Part shown: positions 54,601 through 61,424 of the stretch, piece by piece | Layout of the letters: every line of letters begins with the position of its first letter | How positions within the stretch are numbered: the stretch's first letter is position 1 | Source of the DNA: a virus | Virus record (IMG/VR): IMGVR_UViG_3300023175_000012 | Location: 1 to 64,000 of that record | Length of the DNA: 64,000 nt | Reading direction: 5' to 3' (one strand) | Translations under genes and position numbers: made by a program | The notes under the pieces: generated by a model | Seen by the model: only the letters and a program-made list of their open reading frames with translations | The model's database searches: none | Told to the model about the DNA's origin: nothing

Positions 54601-57214
54601 CGTTAACAGTTAAGTCTTCTTGAATAATAACATCACTACTGTTAATTTGAACTTCGCCGGTACCGTTTGCATCTAAGTTTAAGTCTTGATTAGTGTTAAA
54701 TGCTTCTATTGTGTTGTTATTAATTCTTATTTCGTCAGTTTCTAAAGTTCCAAATGTCACAGTTCCAGCAATGTCTACATTTCCAGTCTGTAGTGTACTT
54801 TCGTTAATTAATAACCCGTTAACTCTTACTAATTCTTGTGTAGTAACTTCGCCTGTACCTGCAGCTCTTAATTCTAAATCGCTATTACTTTGTGTAGTAG
54901 TAATAAAATTATCATCAATTAGTATATTCTCTAGTTGGGCTTCTCCTTGAATGTCAAGATTTCCTTGGATATTAAAATCGTTAATACTAAAGTTTGTTGC
55001 TTCTAAGTCTGCATTACTTGTTAACACTTGTAGTGAAACATTTTGAAAAGTACTTGTTCCTAATGCTGTAAGTTGATTATTAATATTAACTTGATCTGTA
55101 ATATTAACTTTACCAGTTCCACTAGCTCTAAGTTCTAAGTCTGCATTCGATTCGTTTGAAGTAATATAATTTGTTTCTATAGTGACGCCGTCTATTTCTG
55201 CATCATTTACATAAGTCCAATTCCACCTTTTTGTTTCGTTACCTAAAGTAAAAGTTAAGTCTTGATTGGGTTCTAAATCTTGACTAAATTCTGTATTAAA
55301 CGTTACTGTGTCTGTAGGTTGATCGCCTGCTAATGAAAGTGTGCCATCAAACGTAAAGTTATCTGTAATGTCTAAATTACCTACAAGGTTAGTATTGCCG
55401 TTTAGATTTATAAAGGTACTAGCAGGACTGTCAATATTAATTTCGCCTGATAGGCTTTCAATTGTGTTGCCGCTAAATCTTATATTTTGATTTTGAACTT
55501 TATTGCCATCAATAATTGCAATATTTCCGTTAGTTGTAACAGTTAGTCCTGCTAATGCATTAACTGTAGATTCGTCAATAGTTAGTGTACTGTTACCAGT
55601 TTCTAGATCAACAAAAAACTGATCGCCTACTCTAAAATTTCCTAAATGGTCCGTAGAACTGTAATAAATTTTACCCGAGTTTAATTCAATAGTTTCATTT
55701 GTCTGTATAACTCTGCTAGGATCATTGTCTACAAATTTTCCAGATCCTATATAACCAAAGTTGTGTTGAATAAGATACATTAATGTATCAGCGCCATCTG
55801 CTTCAGCGCCTTTGTTACCGTATACGTTTGCTGAACCAATTGAGCGTAGTTCTGCACCGTACTTAATTGTACTTCCGTCTGTGCTTAAATGTCCTGTTGC
55901 ACCATTAACAGCATATAAACCTCTGTCTGCAAAATATGTAAATGAATTTAACCACTCTACCCTAACACCATTTGTCATTGTAAGTGCATCTACACCTGGT
56001 GTAATAAATGTTACAGCATGGAACAACATGCTTGCTTCATTGCTTGTACCTAATACACTTGCTCCGTCTACTAACGCACCTTTACCAGCATCGCCACTAG
56101 CATATCCTCTAGGATCGCTTGCACTAGTTGTGCTACCTTGTGTGCTTACTGTAACGTTTTGAACATAAGGACTACGTGTTGTAATTGTTGCATTAGGAGC
56201 AAATCTAAAAGCATAACCTGTGTCATTTACACTGTCATAAAAGAAATCTTTAATTGTAAAATTTGCTACGGTACTTTCGCCGTTAAGATGAAATATATCT
56301 GTAGAGCTTTGACTACTTGGCGGTGTAATAACTGTGTTTCTTAAATCGTGACCAACTACTGTAACACCTGCAGGAACAACAATTGGTGTAGATTCTTCGT
56401 ACTCTCCAGGAAATACATGGATAGTATCTCCTGCCGTTGCTTGCGTTACAGCATAATCAATAGTTTCAAATGGGTGTTGTACATGTGTACCAGTGTAGTC
56501 ATTGTCGCCATTTTTAGATACGTAATAAGTTTTACCTGGTCTATTATTAAGGTCAACTCCGCCTAATATAAAACTACTAGATTCAACAGCAACACCATTA
56601 ACAAGCCTAGTATTCAATTCTAACCAACGCTTGTTATACTTTCCTAAATCGTATACTTCTGTGACTGTAGGATCTATATTACTGTTTACATCAGTTTGAA
56701 ATGTTACAGTATCATTTAATGCTGTTGAATCATCACCGGTGTCGCCAAAAATAATGTTACCATCAAGAGTGATATTGCCTGTTGCATGTATATTACCGTC
56801 TGTATGTAGATCGCTGTAAACTTCTACACGACCCGTTCCGTTAGGACGTAGTTCTAAATTAGAATTGCTATTTGTAGTAGATATGTAATTATCATCTATA
56901 AAAATGTCGCCTGTTTTAGCGTTTGAAGATGTTATCTTATATCTAGCATCAAGAAATAATTGTCCCGGAAAAGGCTGTATTGTTGAGTTTTGAAAGTTTA
57001 TATTAGCAATATCTGCTTGTGTATCGCCGTATAATGTAGTAGTTCTAGTAGTATCTAAAACATGTAAATCGTTAGTAGGAGCATTATTTCTTATACCTAT
57101 TTTGCCATTATTAACATCAAGGTAAAGTAAGTCTGTTTCAAAGGCCAGATCAATGCCGTTTCTTTCTAGATTAGCGAATAATAGTGGTCCTGAGATTCTA
57201 CCTACTTGCGACAT
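51674..57214 (-). CDS. Giant repeat-rich fibre-like protein
   Basis: 1846 residues, paralogue of 45878-51532: same start (VGRISGPLLFANLERNGIDL), same beta-helix block (YYVSKNGDNDYTGTHVQHPF, about 225-270), the STDHLGNFRVGDQFFVDLETG strand module (cited by its GNFRVGD core) and about fourteen copies of the N-x-I-T-T-x-S-N-S-D-L-E-L-R-A-x-G-T-G unit. The C-terminus has an LPTGDNSTRDATPVVGEIRY fibre module. AGGAGA ribosome site and AATAAATA box. Repeats are more diverged than in the paralogue. Likely a long shaft of the tail fibre apparatus. Confidence 0.8.
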   Translation of the reverse strand: MSQVGRISGPLLFANLERNGIDLAFETDLLYLDVNNGKIGIRNNAPTNDLHVLDTTRTTTLYGDTQADIANINFQNSTIQPFPGQLFLDARYKITSSNAKTGDIFIDDNYISTTNSNSNLELRPNGTGRVEVYSDLHTDGNIHATGNITLDGNIIFGDTGDDSTALNDTVTFQTDVNSNIDPTVTEVYDLGKYNKRWLELNTRLVNGVAVESSSFILGGVDLNNRPGKTYYVSKNGDNDYTGTHVQHPFETIDYAVTQATAGDTIHVFPGEYEESTPIVVPAGVTVVGHDLRNTVITPPSSQSSTDIFHLNGESTVANFTIKDFFYDSVNDTGYAFRFAPNATITTRSPYVQNVTVSTQGSTTSASDPRGYASGDAGKGALVDGASVLGTSNEASMLFHAVTFITPGVDALTMTNGVRVEWLNSFTYFADRGLYAVNGATGHLSTDGSTIKYGAELRSIGSANVYGNKGAEADGADTLMYLIQHNFGYIGSGKFVDNDPSRVIQTNETIELNSGKIYYSSTDHLGNFRVGDQFFVDLETGNSTLTIDESTVNALAGLTVTTNGNIAIIDGNKVQNQNIRFSGNTIESLSGEINIDSPASTFINLNGNTNLVGNLDITDNFTFDGTLSLAGDQPTDTVTFNTEFSQDLEPNQDLTFTLGNETKRWNWTYVNDAEIDGVTIETNYITSNESNADLELRASGTGKVNITDQVNINNQLTALGTSTFQNVSLQVLTSNADLEATNFSINDFNIQGNLDIQGEAQLENILIDDNFITTTQSNSDLELRAAGTGEVTTQELVRVNGLLINESTLQTGNVDIAGTVTFGTLETDEIRINNNTIEAFNTNQDLNLDANGTGEVQINSSDVIIQEDLTVNGNTTLQGTDITGSLVHSGNLTQTGNYNIAGEISNGNILIEDNFITTTNSNSDLELRASGTGEVLIPNNDVQVNNNFTVTGASDFQDVTVNGTFLPGFSYQTGDRSFNGNLTISQNLDVTGFAQFEEILVDDNFITTTTSNTDLELRASGTGKVLIPNNNVVINNNLTVNDANVVNVTVAQDILLNEIVIPPSIIEIDDNFISTKVSNESLDLRANGSGNILYVDNTTISNNLNVNGQTNTENIEITGTTNIVGNTNFAQDYNLTGQLTTDKLVLTENYQDFERVGIHGNKITSQETNTDLELRASGTGRVVIDNATFDRNVTVNDLNANNIIADQSFEAALIDSENIEAFGNVVTTTLSNSDLELRANGTGQVIVDNASLNISNNFTVNDQTVINDDTTVTGSLNINGDTVRTGNSTVTLTSDYTINGALTVDRKTDLGDWTIDGNVLEYTQTGDVVLDTAGTGDVVFTDTVVSRDMSAASASFGSLRILDSVALENMVSSTDIEIFDNVITTTNSNSNLELRAAGNVEIDNNFSVTGTSQIDGTTSLQGTEINAPITVNANIIQTGNRDITGDYSATNLIVDRRTDLGNFTFEDSTILNNNIGDMTITGSGTGNVVIEQGRADKNLTATSATSNGFFIEKAVAANKFIVTDDIEIFQNVITTTNSNSNLELRTSGSGEIYLEGIRALDSTLQTFSGNDLTITSNEILFDSTHSIQIPIGDSSQRIVASVATIVLDGGNGVNDPQPITVDGGDAVTVFGPTDTFYDGGTSLEPNGNAGDIRFNTDYGLFEGFSQANQYFGGVFSEDAQTNVQALNDEVEFRVAGTKVGSVAYDGVNISTSLKTANITISNNIVTSENNTALQLVPNGAGTVKMFDNMSFDDNKIKNLANDDGLHIVTTDNGYVKIDTQVSGIVLPTGDNSTRDATPVVGEIRYNTEAPGAEIWNGTEWVSVAGDTGDADAIVLGEAFDEWTLILG

Positions 57215-57232
57215 TTAAAGTTCTCCTACTTG

Positions 57233-57240
57233 TATTTATT
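57233..57240 (-). promoter_or_regulatory. Late promoter-like box AATAAATA
   Basis: Variant late octamer 18 bases before the 1846-residue gene, followed by AGGAGA. Confidence 0.55.
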
Positions 57241-57243
57241 GGA

Positions 57244-57774
57244 TTACTTGTCGAAGTTATGTAGTACAGTTACTGGCTTATTAAGGTCTGGTGCTGATGT
57301 AAATTTAAGATACCAACCATCAGCGTATGGAGCATTAGGGCCTGTTAAACTTCCGCTAACGCTTTGTTCTAATGTATAGTTTGTTGTGCTTATTTGAAAC
57401 ACGTTTTCAACAAATACTAGAACGTTTTGTGCGGCTACTGGAACCGGATATTCAGGATCGTTGCTTGCTAATGGGCCGAATACTGTTTCTGACGCATCGC
57501 CATTACCTAAGCTCTGTTGGGTTATTCCAACGCCAACCGGGGCTACAGCTCTAACACCGCGCCAGGCTCCGTTTTCATACACTTCAAATCTAGTATCATC
57601 TGTATTATATCTAAAGTGTCCTTCTTCAGGATTTGCTGGTCGCTGAGCTGTAGTACCTTTGGGCACACGTATACTATTAGTACTTTCCATATAGACTTGA
57701 TCGTCTACATCAAACTGTACTCCTCTTCCGTAAATTGTTCTACGGTTTGTATTTTGTGCCTTCAATAATCTCAT
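57244..57774 (-). CDS. Short fibre-like protein
   Basis: 176 residues. Contains the common fibre module (IRVPKGTTAQRPANPEEGHF, RYNTDDTRFEVYENGAWRGV, about 36-75), then a small beta domain with VFVENVFQISTTNYTLEQSV and LKFTSAPDLNKPVTVLHNF, a pattern found at the ends of phage fibre proteins. One-base overlap with the upstream gene. Confidence 0.7.
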   Translation of the reverse strand: MRLLKAQNTNRRTIYGRGVQFDVDDQVYMESTNSIRVPKGTTAQRPANPEEGHFRYNTDDTRFEVYENGAWRGVRAVAPVGVGITQQSLGNGDASETVFGPLASNDPEYPVPVAAQNVLVFVENVFQISTTNYTLEQSVSGSLTGPNAPYADGWYLKFTSAPDLNKPVTVLHNFDK

Positions 57775-58145
57775 TATGTAATTTCCAAATAACTAACTGT
57801 GCAAGCAAGTCTTCCTGTTCCGCTTGCTGACGGTCCTCCGTTAATTTGAACAGAGTCGCCTGCGTCTAATACTATTTTTTCTGTATCTAATGTAAATGTT
57901 TCGCCTGCTGGTAATGACAAGCGTCTAACTACAGATGTAATAGTGTCACTGTATGATCCGTTTGATGGAACAAAATGTAAATCAAATTCACAAGTTTCGT
58001 TTTCTGGATTAGACGCACTTGGGTCATAAGTATTGCAAACTAAAATATTAGTAATAGCATATGACTTATTAGCAGGAACAGTTAACATAATGTGTCTATA
58101 ATCTCCGCCACCTTGATCAATTATTGCTGTATTAACTATTGCCAT
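57774..58145 (-). CDS. Small beta-sandwich virion protein
   Basis: 123 residues: HIMLTVPANKSYAITNILVC, NETCEFDLHFVPSNG, RRLSLPAGETFTLDTEKIVL. Same pattern as the 106- and 109-residue genes. Ribosome site AAGGAAA. Three such small proteins each sit beside a fibre block, so an adaptor or decoration role is possible. Confidence 0.62.
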   Translation of the reverse strand: MAIVNTAIIDQGGGDYRHIMLTVPANKSYAITNILVCNTYDPSASNPENETCEFDLHFVPSNGSYSDTITSVVRRLSLPAGETFTLDTEKIVLDAGDSVQINGGPSASGTGRLACTVSYLEIT

Positions 58146-58154
58146 ATTATTTCC

Positions 58155-59168
58155 TTAAAAGAGCATACTATAAACTAGTGCTCTATTTCTACTTATAATT
58201 TCATCTCGTTGGTTTTGTGCATTTACGAAATACATACCTGTGCCTGCTGATTGAGATGGTTTAGCATACAACAGTATTCCGTCATCTGGTTCTACTGGAT
58301 CGGTTATTCCGTCAACACCTTCGTGTGGAGTATAACCTAATCTTAAGTTGTCGTCAACTACAACATGTCCGGTACCAGTTGCACTTAATATTAAATCTTC
58401 TTGACTTGTACCAAGTGTTTTAATTTCAGTACCATGAACAGTTTGTTCAATACGTATTCCATGTGTATCAGTCCAAGTTGCTCTAACATCTTGAACTAAG
58501 TTACCGTCAACAACAGTTTCTGCTCTACTAGGACCCGAAACACTGTCATCATACACATGTACCTTAGTATCGCCTACTTGAACTCTGTTAGGTACAACAG
58601 TACCAAAGAAGTTAAAGATAGCATCATCTACATATTTTTTGTTAGGTATATGGTCGTCATCAGTAACTCGTTGCTCATAGTTTGCTGTTCCTGTAACAGT
58701 AACAACTCCGGGGTTTGCTGTACTTACACCTGATAATGTATATCTACCAAGTAAGTTTAAATCTACGCCCGGTGTTGTAATACTTACAGTTTCAATGCCT
58801 CCGATTCTACCTCCTGGGTATCTCGATGACCAAGCACCTTTATCAACTGTGCCTCCGTTAGCTGTATCTGTCCAAGTTACATTTTCTACAAATAAGAATT
58901 GAGCGTCTTGTATTGTACCCCTATCAACACGAATACCGGAAGCGCCATCTCTAGTAATGCCGTTTCCGGTTTCGCCTTTGTTAAGTTCAATGATATTGTC
59001 TTCAACAACAGTGTTGACTGTATCAAGAGTAGTAGTAGTGCCTTCAACAACTAGGTTGCCGGTGATGTAAACATCTCCAACTTCCGTACCTGTATCAAGT
59101 GTAATTCTACCACCTTCTTTAACAACTACTCTGTAGTTGCCGTCAGCTACTCTTAAATACTTGTCCAT
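58155..59168 (-). CDS. Fibre-like virion protein
   Basis: 337 residues, beta-rich. MDKYLRVADGNYRVVVKEGG, YITGNLVVEGTTTTLDTVNT and NIIELNKGETGNGITRDGAS are typical phage fibre/baseplate-appendage strands; DLILSATGTGHVVVDDN is a degenerate copy of the giant-gene repeat. AAGGATAA ribosome site. First fibre gene after the 151-residue gene. Confidence 0.7.
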   Translation of the reverse strand: MDKYLRVADGNYRVVVKEGGRITLDTGTEVGDVYITGNLVVEGTTTTLDTVNTVVEDNIIELNKGETGNGITRDGASGIRVDRGTIQDAQFLFVENVTWTDTANGGTVDKGAWSSRYPGGRIGGIETVSITTPGVDLNLLGRYTLSGVSTANPGVVTVTGTANYEQRVTDDDHIPNKKYVDDAIFNFFGTVVPNRVQVGDTKVHVYDDSVSGPSRAETVVDGNLVQDVRATWTDTHGIRIEQTVHGTEIKTLGTSQEDLILSATGTGHVVVDDNLRLGYTPHEGVDGITDPVEPDDGILLYAKPSQSAGTGMYFVNAQNQRDEIISRNRALVYSMLF

Positions 59169-59180
59169 AAGTTATTATCC

Positions 59181-59636
59181 TTATGCGTCTTCAGTGAAGT
59201 CGTCGTCGTCAGTACCAAGTAGTACGTCATCATCACCAGCTTCTTCAACTTGTACAGCACCGTCAACAGCACTTACTGTGAAGTTCCATGGAATCGATTG
59301 TCCGTTTAATGCATTCGAACCTGTTGCACTGTGAGCAATGATAGTTGCCTTACGTCCTGAAATTTTACTAACGCCGTAAGTTTCACCGTCATCACCTTTA
59401 ACACTGATGCACATTTCTTCGCCTGTTAAAGCAGCAGGTAATTTTCCTGTAGTTAAAAAACGATCGTATGTAGTTCCTGGTGTGCCAATTGCGGCAACAC
59501 GAAACTTTTTAGATCCTAATTGTTTTACAATGTAGCCTTCTAGAACAGCTGATGTGCCATCATAGAAATCTACTTTGATTTCATTGCCACCTGCTGTAGC
59601 AGGTCCAAAGTATCTTTTATTAAGTGGTCTTCCCAT
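59181..59636 (-). CDS. Virion structural-type protein of unknown function
   Basis: 151 residues. Starts MGRPLNKRYFGPATAGGNEI, a signature I associate with structural proteins of marine T4-like phages. Beta-rich core (VLEGYIVKQLGSKKFRVAAI, YGVSKISGRKATIIAHS), and a very acidic C-terminus (DDDVLLGTDDDDF). Late box at 59732-59739 with a ~95-base structured leader and AGGAGA before the start. Decoration or baseplate role possible. Confidence 0.7.
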   Translation of the reverse strand: MGRPLNKRYFGPATAGGNEIKVDFYDGTSAVLEGYIVKQLGSKKFRVAAIGTPGTTYDRFLTTGKLPAALTGEEMCISVKGDDGETYGVSKISGRKATIIAHSATGSNALNGQSIPWNFTVSAVDGAVQVEEAGDDDVLLGTDDDDFTEDA

Positions 59637-59739
59637 TTGTTTTCTCCTATAAAGTAGTCCTATCCGGGTTCTATCCGGTACGCTGTGGGTAACAGCATAA
59701 GTCCGCCTTGCGGCACACTATCTGACACAAGTATTTATC
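59637..59739 (-). promoter_or_regulatory. Late promoter GATAAATA and structured leader
   Basis: Box at 59732-59739, directly after the ncRNA terminator. The leader contains GCCGC-AA-GGC, CTGT...ACAG and CCGG...CCGG short pairings and a 12-codon frame, then TAGGAGAAAAC before the gene start at 59636. Confidence 0.6.
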
Positions 59740-59749
59740 AAATAAGAAG

Positions 59750-59773
59750 AAAGCCCGCACAGTGGCGGGCTTT
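59750..59773 (-). terminator. Intrinsic terminator of the putative ncRNA
   Basis: Perfect 9-bp stem AAAGCCCGC/GCGGGCTTT with a six-base loop, followed on the minus strand by TTCTTCTTATTT. Works as the 3' end of the transcript beginning near 59994. Confidence 0.85.
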
Positions 59774-59994
59774 AAGAATAAGCAAAATAGGTAGGACTCG
59801 GTTACACCTACAAGCCACGGACCAAATACCATTTCATCTCCGCGACAACCTGCTTCCGCTCGGTAGAGCGATGTGACATTGCCTGTTTCCAGTACAACAC
59901 CTGGGTACCACCCCTAAACAGTCAAGTTCGACGCTCTGGTAAACGCCTCTTCCTTGCACTATAAACATTGACTAGCTAAGTCTTTGTTGCTTAT
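59750..59994 (-). ncRNA. Putative structured non-coding RNA, ~245 nt
   Basis: No ORF of significance on either strand; base composition is richer in GC than surroundings. On the minus strand it runs from a sigma70-type promoter to an intrinsic terminator. Pairings seen: GACU-AGUC near the start; CUGUUU/AAACAG (59916-59921 with 59883-59888) enclosing CCAG/CUGG; hairpin CGCUC-UACC-GAGCG (59857-59870); CGCGG/CCGUG (59840-59844 with 59816-59820) around AAAU/AUUU; and GUAGG/CCUAC (59807-59811 with 59791-59795). It does not match tRNA, tmRNA, 6S, SRP or RNase P as I know them. Function unknown. Confidence 0.55.
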
Positions 59995-59997
59995 GTT
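59968..59997 (+). promoter_or_regulatory. Possible sigma70-type promoter, plus strand
   Basis: TTGACT (59968-59973), 18-bp spacer, TATGTT (59992-59997). It points toward pqqA with about 105 bases of leader. It overlaps the start of the opposite ncRNA. Confidence 0.4.
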
Positions 59998-60000
59998 ATT

Positions 60001-60028
60001 AATATAACATCTTTAAAATAAAAGTCAA
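60001..60028 (-). promoter_or_regulatory. Sigma70-type promoter of the putative ncRNA
   Basis: TTGACT (60023-60028), 16-bp spacer, TATATT (60001-60006) on the minus strand. An inverted repeat TGTTAT-TAAT-ATAACA (59994-60009) covers the -10 and start region, a candidate operator. Confidence 0.65.
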
Positions 60029-60082
60029 CCACTTTTTATGAAAAATTAATGATTTTCTGCAAGATTTTTGTCAAAAAGTGTG

Positions 60083-60090
60083 TTTAAATA
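60083..60090 (+). promoter_or_regulatory. Late promoter-like box TTTAAATA for pqqA
   Basis: TTTAAATA on the plus strand, then a predicted start near 60096 and AAAGGAGA at 60098-60105, six bases before the pqqA ATG. Confidence 0.5.
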
Positions 60091-60110
60091 ATAATTGAAA
60101 GGAGATTGTT

Positions 60111-60182
60111 ATGTGGACAAAACCTAGCTATACAGAAATGCGTTTTGGCTTTGAAGTTACAATGTATGTAATGAACAAGTAA
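60111..60182 (+). CDS. pqqA: PqqA, precursor peptide of pyrroloquinoline quinone
   Basis: A 23-residue peptide. It starts MWTKPSYTEM and contains FGFEVTMY, matching bacterial PqqA (for example Klebsiella MWKKPAFIDL...LGLEVTLY) residue for residue along its whole length without a gap. Glu15 and Tyr19, the two residues that PqqE cross-links and that become PQQ, are present in the E-V-T-x-Y motif. A strong AAAGGAGA ribosome site lies six bases upstream; a late box and terminator flank the gene. It is on the opposite strand to the head genes. No pqqB-F gene is visible here, so the peptide would feed the host's pathway. Identification is strong; the role in infection is inference. Confidence 0.9.
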   Translation: MWTKPSYTEMRFGFEVTMYVMNK

Positions 60183-60195
60183 AACCGTAGTCAAA

Positions 60196-60221
60196 AAAAT
60201 AGGGCCCTAAGGCCCTATTTT
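60196..60221. terminator. Bidirectional terminator between pqqA and gp23
   Basis: Perfect 11-bp stem AAAATAGGGCC/GGCCCTATTTT with a CTAA loop, A-tract on one side and T-tract on the other. It can end both pqqA (plus) and gp23 (minus). Confidence 0.9.
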
Positions 60222-60238
60222 CTCGTTTTAAGTAAAAC

Positions 60239-61417
60239 TTAGCTAAAGCTCACGCTTCCGTTAGTAATCGCAACTTTACCTAAGTAATCTGCTGCGTTAC
60301 CAAGTGATGAAGCTGTGTTTGATAGCTCAACGTAACCATATCTGGTCATAAATGACACAGTTGGCTCGAATGTTGCTGGATCAAGCACAACACCACTTGA
60401 CATTAGTGGAATGTATGGGCAATAGAACGCTGGTGCGTCTGATTCACTTGAACCCTTATAACCAACAAGTACTGGTGCATCGTCTGCACTGTATGTGTTG
60501 ACGTACACTTTCATTGCGTTATTCAATGTACCAACCATTTTAGTGTTAGTTGGTGCTTCGAATGTACCTTCAGTTGTTCTTGCGAACGCAGAAGTTGTAG
60601 CACTTTGTAGAATTGTTAACGCAAATGGGCTAACAACAGCGTAGTTACCTGCGCCTCTACGTGTACGCTGTGCAATCAAGTTTGCAACTCTGTTGATTTG
60701 AACAGCTAATGCAGCATGCTCGTCACCAACGAATGTTGCTGTACCTGATACAGCACTTTGGTCATATGTTTCAGCAGCATTACCAGCTAGGCTGTTTAGG
60801 CTTGCTAAAACTTCTTGGTCAATCTCAGCGGTAATTTCTTGTGCTAATGCAGCCATAATTTCTGCTTCAACATCAATACCGTGCATTGATTGTGCATCCT
60901 GTGCAGCTTCAAAAGTCCAACGAGCTGATAGCTTTCTGGATTTAGCTTCTACAGTTTGCTTTAAGATTTGGATGGACAATTTACGTCCAGCTTGACCTTC
61001 TAAAGCTGCTGTTGTAGCGGCTTTATCGTCAGCTGCACCGGAATATCCTTCCGCAATCTTGAATGGGCTAAGTGCCTCTTCACCTGCTACAGTATCAGTT
61101 CCGCTTGTGCTATCAAAAGCTTCAGCGTAACGAACACGTAGAGTGTGGATTTGGCCAACTGGGCCAGTCATTGGTTGAACACCAACTAGCTCGTTAGCAA
61201 TAACAGTTGGCATAACACGTCTGATAACTGGTAGGATTACACGGTTTAGTGTAGCTACGTTACCAGCGGATGTTGCTCCAGCTGTTGCACTCTCAGACAA
61301 ATACTTACGAGTGTTTTCTAGTGTGGCAGCCATTACCGCCTTCTTGTTACCGTCCAGGCCTTCAAGAAGAGCGTCTTTGGTTTCTGTCCAGCGACTTTCT
61401 AATAGTTCTGACATCAT
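60239..61417 (-). CDS. 23: Major capsid protein, gp23-like
   Basis: 392 residues, shorter than T4 gp23 (521) and most T4-like marine relatives. Conserved pieces: NRVILPVIRRVMPTVIANEL, GPVGQIHTLRVRY, SARWTFEAAQDAQSMHGID, NLIAQRTRRGAGNYAVVSPF, and the C-terminal GYKGSSESDAPAFYCPYIPL. YLSE-S at residues 39-43 (Leu40-x-Glu42) fits the gp21 cleavage consensus, removing a 42-residue N-terminal peptide. The size deficit suggests loss of the insertion domain. Two start codons occur in tandem; the second (61414) has better spacing from AAGGAG. Confidence 0.96.
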   Translation of the reverse strand: MMSELLESRWTETKDALLEGLDGNKKAVMAATLENTRKYLSESATAGATSAGNVATLNRVILPVIRRVMPTVIANELVGVQPMTGPVGQIHTLRVRYAEAFDSTSGTDTVAGEEALSPFKIAEGYSGAADDKAATTAALEGQAGRKLSIQILKQTVEAKSRKLSARWTFEAAQDAQSMHGIDVEAEIMAALAQEITAEIDQEVLASLNSLAGNAAETYDQSAVSGTATFVGDEHAALAVQINRVANLIAQRTRRGAGNYAVVSPFALTILQSATTSAFARTTEGTFEAPTNTKMVGTLNNAMKVYVNTYSADDAPVLVGYKGSSESDAPAFYCPYIPLMSSGVVLDPATFEPTVSFMTRYGYVELSNTASSLGNAADYLGKVAITNGSVSFS

Positions 61418-61424
61418 TTTCTCC

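Noticed and set aside
59809-59838. 9-codon frame (MKWYLVRGL) on the minus strand with a GGAG before it
   Set aside because: Too short and inside the structured RNA; no sign of conservation available.
59858-59869. tRNA-like D-arm sequence GCTCGGTAGAGC
   Set aside because: No acceptor, anticodon or T arm can be fitted around it; it is better explained as hairpin 59857-59870 in the putative ncRNA.
59821-59940. Possible tmRNA, SRP RNA or RNase P RNA
   Set aside because: Isolated matches such as UUUACCAG and CGGAAGCAGG occur, but not in the order or pairing needed for any of these.
60111-60182. The PqqA peptide as substrate of the 19448-25361 operon
   Set aside because: Considered because both are peptide/tailoring-like, but PqqE/PqqD-type genes are absent from the operon, the two loci are 35 kb apart and the peptide matches true PqqA throughout; kept only as a remote alternative.
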